Shown here: piece after piece, positions 6,956 to 7,334 of the stretch | Layout of the letters: every line of letters begins with the position of its first letter | Numbering within the stretch: position 1 is the first letter of the stretch | Origin: Alphaproteobacteria bacterium | Lineage (GTDB): Bacteria > Pseudomonadota > Alphaproteobacteria > WRDZ01 | Length of the DNA: 7,334 bases | Direction: 5' to 3' | Assembly (NCBI GenBank): GCA_009779595.1 | Contig: WRDZ01000032.1 | Coordinates: 1-7,334 of the forward strand | Position numbers and translations under genes: made by a program | Notes under the pieces: model-generated | The model's database searches: none | The model's input: only the letters and a program-made list of their open reading frames with translations | Told to the model about the DNA's origin: nothing

Positions 6956-6975
6956 AGCCGCTGTTCGAATCGGCT
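6956..6975. repeat. Imperfect inverted repeat between fliF and the CtrA-like box
   Basis: AGCCG (6956-6960) and CGGCT (6971-6975) are inverted around a 10-base centre that contains the palindrome TTCGAA (6964-6969). It lies about 30-50 bases upstream of the fliF start, in the expected promoter core or 5' leader. It could be an operator, for example for FlbD, which represses fliF in Caulobacter, or a weak leader hairpin. I cannot match it to a known consensus. Confidence 0.35.
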
Positions 6976-6991
6976 TTAATAAAAAATTAAC
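6976..6991 (+). promoter_or_regulatory. CtrA-like binding site upstream of fliF
   Basis: TTAATAAAAAATTAAC reads TTAA-N7-TTAAC on the plus strand, a full match to the CtrA response-regulator consensus known from Caulobacter. The core is nearly palindromic, so TTAA-N7-TTAA is present on both strands. It lies 49-64 bases upstream of the fliF GTG in the only long spacer of the operon. This is where a CtrA-controlled early flagellar promoter would be expected; the Caulobacter fliF operon is a direct CtrA target. No -10 element is clear. The A/T-rich setting makes a chance match possible. Confidence 0.6.
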
Positions 6992-7000
6992 ACATTTTGA

Positions 7001-7029
7001 AAAAAATGGTAGGCAAAAAATGCCTACCA
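7001..7029 (-). terminator. Rho-independent terminator of the His/Pro-repeat gene
   Basis: TGGTAGGCA (7007-7015) and TGCCTACCA (7021-7029) form a perfect 9-bp stem with a 5-base loop. Read on the minus strand, the stem is followed at once by TTTTTT (7006-7001). It lies 55 bases past the stop of the upstream minus-strand gene and about 80 bases before fliF, so it separates that gene from the flagellar operon. There is no T-tract on the other side, so it acts only for minus-strand transcription. Confidence 0.85.
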
Positions 7030-7084
7030 CGGAACCTATCCACAAGTTTTTACATGCTGCGTGCCGGCAGCGGATTTTAAGCTT

Positions 7085-7334
7085 TTACCTTGTCGGTACA
7101 AGCGGAAGCACAACCCCGCGCGGAGCCGCTGCCGGCGGCCTGACAACCGGCGGCCTGACAACCGGCGGCCTGCCGGGCCTGTGGTGGTGGGGCGGCTTGA
7201 CGGCTGGCGGCCTATGATGGTGCGGCGGCCTGGCCACAGGAGGCCTGTGGCTGTGAGGGGGCCTGCCGGGCCTGTGATGGTGGGGCGGCTTGACGGCTGG
7301 CGGCCTGTGGTGGTGGGGCGGCCTGGCCACAGGA
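7085..7334 (-). CDS. His/Pro/Arg-rich tandem-repeat protein, C-terminal part (5' end beyond window)
   Basis: Only the last 82 codons are visible; the frame stays open through the right edge. I do not recognise the family. The visible part is a repeat array of PPHHHRP-type blocks. One 31-residue unit (VARPPHHHRP, PAVKPPHHHRPG and RPPHSHRPP in series) is present once in full and followed by 25 residues of a second copy. Two RPPVV pentamers and a short non-repeat tail ending in VVLPLVPTR come next. There are four HHH tracts and one HSH. No Cys, acidic or aromatic residues appear, so the segment should be extended (polyproline-like) and positively charged. Clustered His could bind Ni, Cu or Zn; that is inference. 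The GTG at 7330-7328 is an internal Val of the repeat, not the gene start. A terminator follows 55 bases downstream, which supports a real transcribed gene. Its link to flagella is only positional. Confidence 0.7.
   Translation of the reverse strand, partial: PVARPPHHHRPPAVKPPHHHRPGRPPHSHRPPVARPPHHHRPPAVKPPHHHRPGRPPVVRPPVVRPPAAAPRGVVLPLVPTR
7133..7177 (-). repeat. Short tandem repeat, 15-bp period, coding RPPVV
   Basis: The plus-strand unit CGGCGGCCTGACAAC occurs exactly twice (7133-7147, 7148-7162), followed by a diverged third unit starting CGGCGGCCTG (7163-7177). The period is five codons and stays in frame with the His/Pro-rich gene. Confidence 0.85.
7171..7334 (-). repeat. Tandem repeat, 93-bp period, inside the His/Pro-rich gene
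   Basis: The block starting TGCCGGGCCT at 7171 recurs at 7264, a 93-base period (31 codons). The second copy is cut by the window edge after 71 bases. Over those 71 bases I count four differences, all at third codon positions and all synonymous (CAC/CAT, CCG/CCC). More copies probably lie to the right. Confidence 0.9.

Noticed and set aside
7007..7029. Possible sigma-54 promoter (TGG...TTGC) in the spacer
   Set aside because: The spacing between GG and GC is 12 rather than 10 bases, and the element is fully explained as a terminator stem.
7056..7071. Small hairpin GCTGC-N6-GCAGC past the repeat gene
   Set aside because: Only a 5-bp stem with no T-tract after it on either strand; the stronger hairpin at 7007-7029 explains termination.
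7020..7217. Gly/Thr-rich plus-strand open frame (GGLTTGG repeats)
   Set aside because: Its repeats are just the complement of the His/Pro-rich repeat gene. It starts inside the terminator hairpin and has no ribosome binding site.
7328..7330. GTG as the start codon of the His/Pro-rich gene
   Set aside because: The same Val occurs 31 codons later in the same repeat context (PPVARPP) and the frame stays open to the window edge, so the true start lies outside.
7171..7334. CRISPR-like array
   Set aside because: The repeats are direct, in frame, without unique spacers, and code for a continuous repeat protein.

Overview
The window is a compact flagellar basal-body/switch operon, almost certainly from an alphaproteobacterium. 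Three things point there: the gene order fliF-fliG-fliH-fliN-flbD-flhA, a regulator that closely resembles Caulobacter FlbD, and a match to the CtrA site consensus (TTAA-N7-TTAAC) just upstream of fliF. The DNA is GC-rich (roughly 60% by eye), yet it uses the normally rare isoleucine codon ATA heavily. I cannot name the genus.

All eight flagellar genes lie on the minus strand and are read from right to left with tiny gaps or overlaps. In order they are fliF (MS ring, GTG start), fliG (switch/torque), fliH (export ATPase regulator), a 93-codon gene of unknown function, fliN (C-ring), a MotA/PomA-type stator gene, flbD (sigma-54 activator) and flhA (export gate). flhA is cut by the left edge, so only its first 238 codons are present. 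Gaps range from a 1-base stop/start overlap (flbD/flhA) to 21 bases (motA/flbD). That fits one transcript starting in the A/T-rich spacer at about 6928-7000.

To the right of fliF is a 157-base spacer. It holds the CtrA-like box, an imperfect inverted repeat, and a hairpin plus T-tract that terminates the next gene. That next gene is also on the minus strand and is cut by the right edge. Only its C-terminal part is visible: a His/Pro/Arg-rich tandem repeat with a 93-bp (31-residue) period.

Together the operon makes the MS ring (FliF), two C-ring parts (FliG, FliN), two export-apparatus parts (FliH, FlhA), a stator subunit and FlbD. FlbD in Caulobacter switches on later flagellar genes and represses fliF. 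FliM, FliI and MotB are not in the window. The most unusual item is the 93-residue protein between fliH and fliN. By eye its central part aligns with the middle domain of FliG from the same operon, including a PQ motif at the EHPQ position, so it may be a miniature FliG-M-like switch component.
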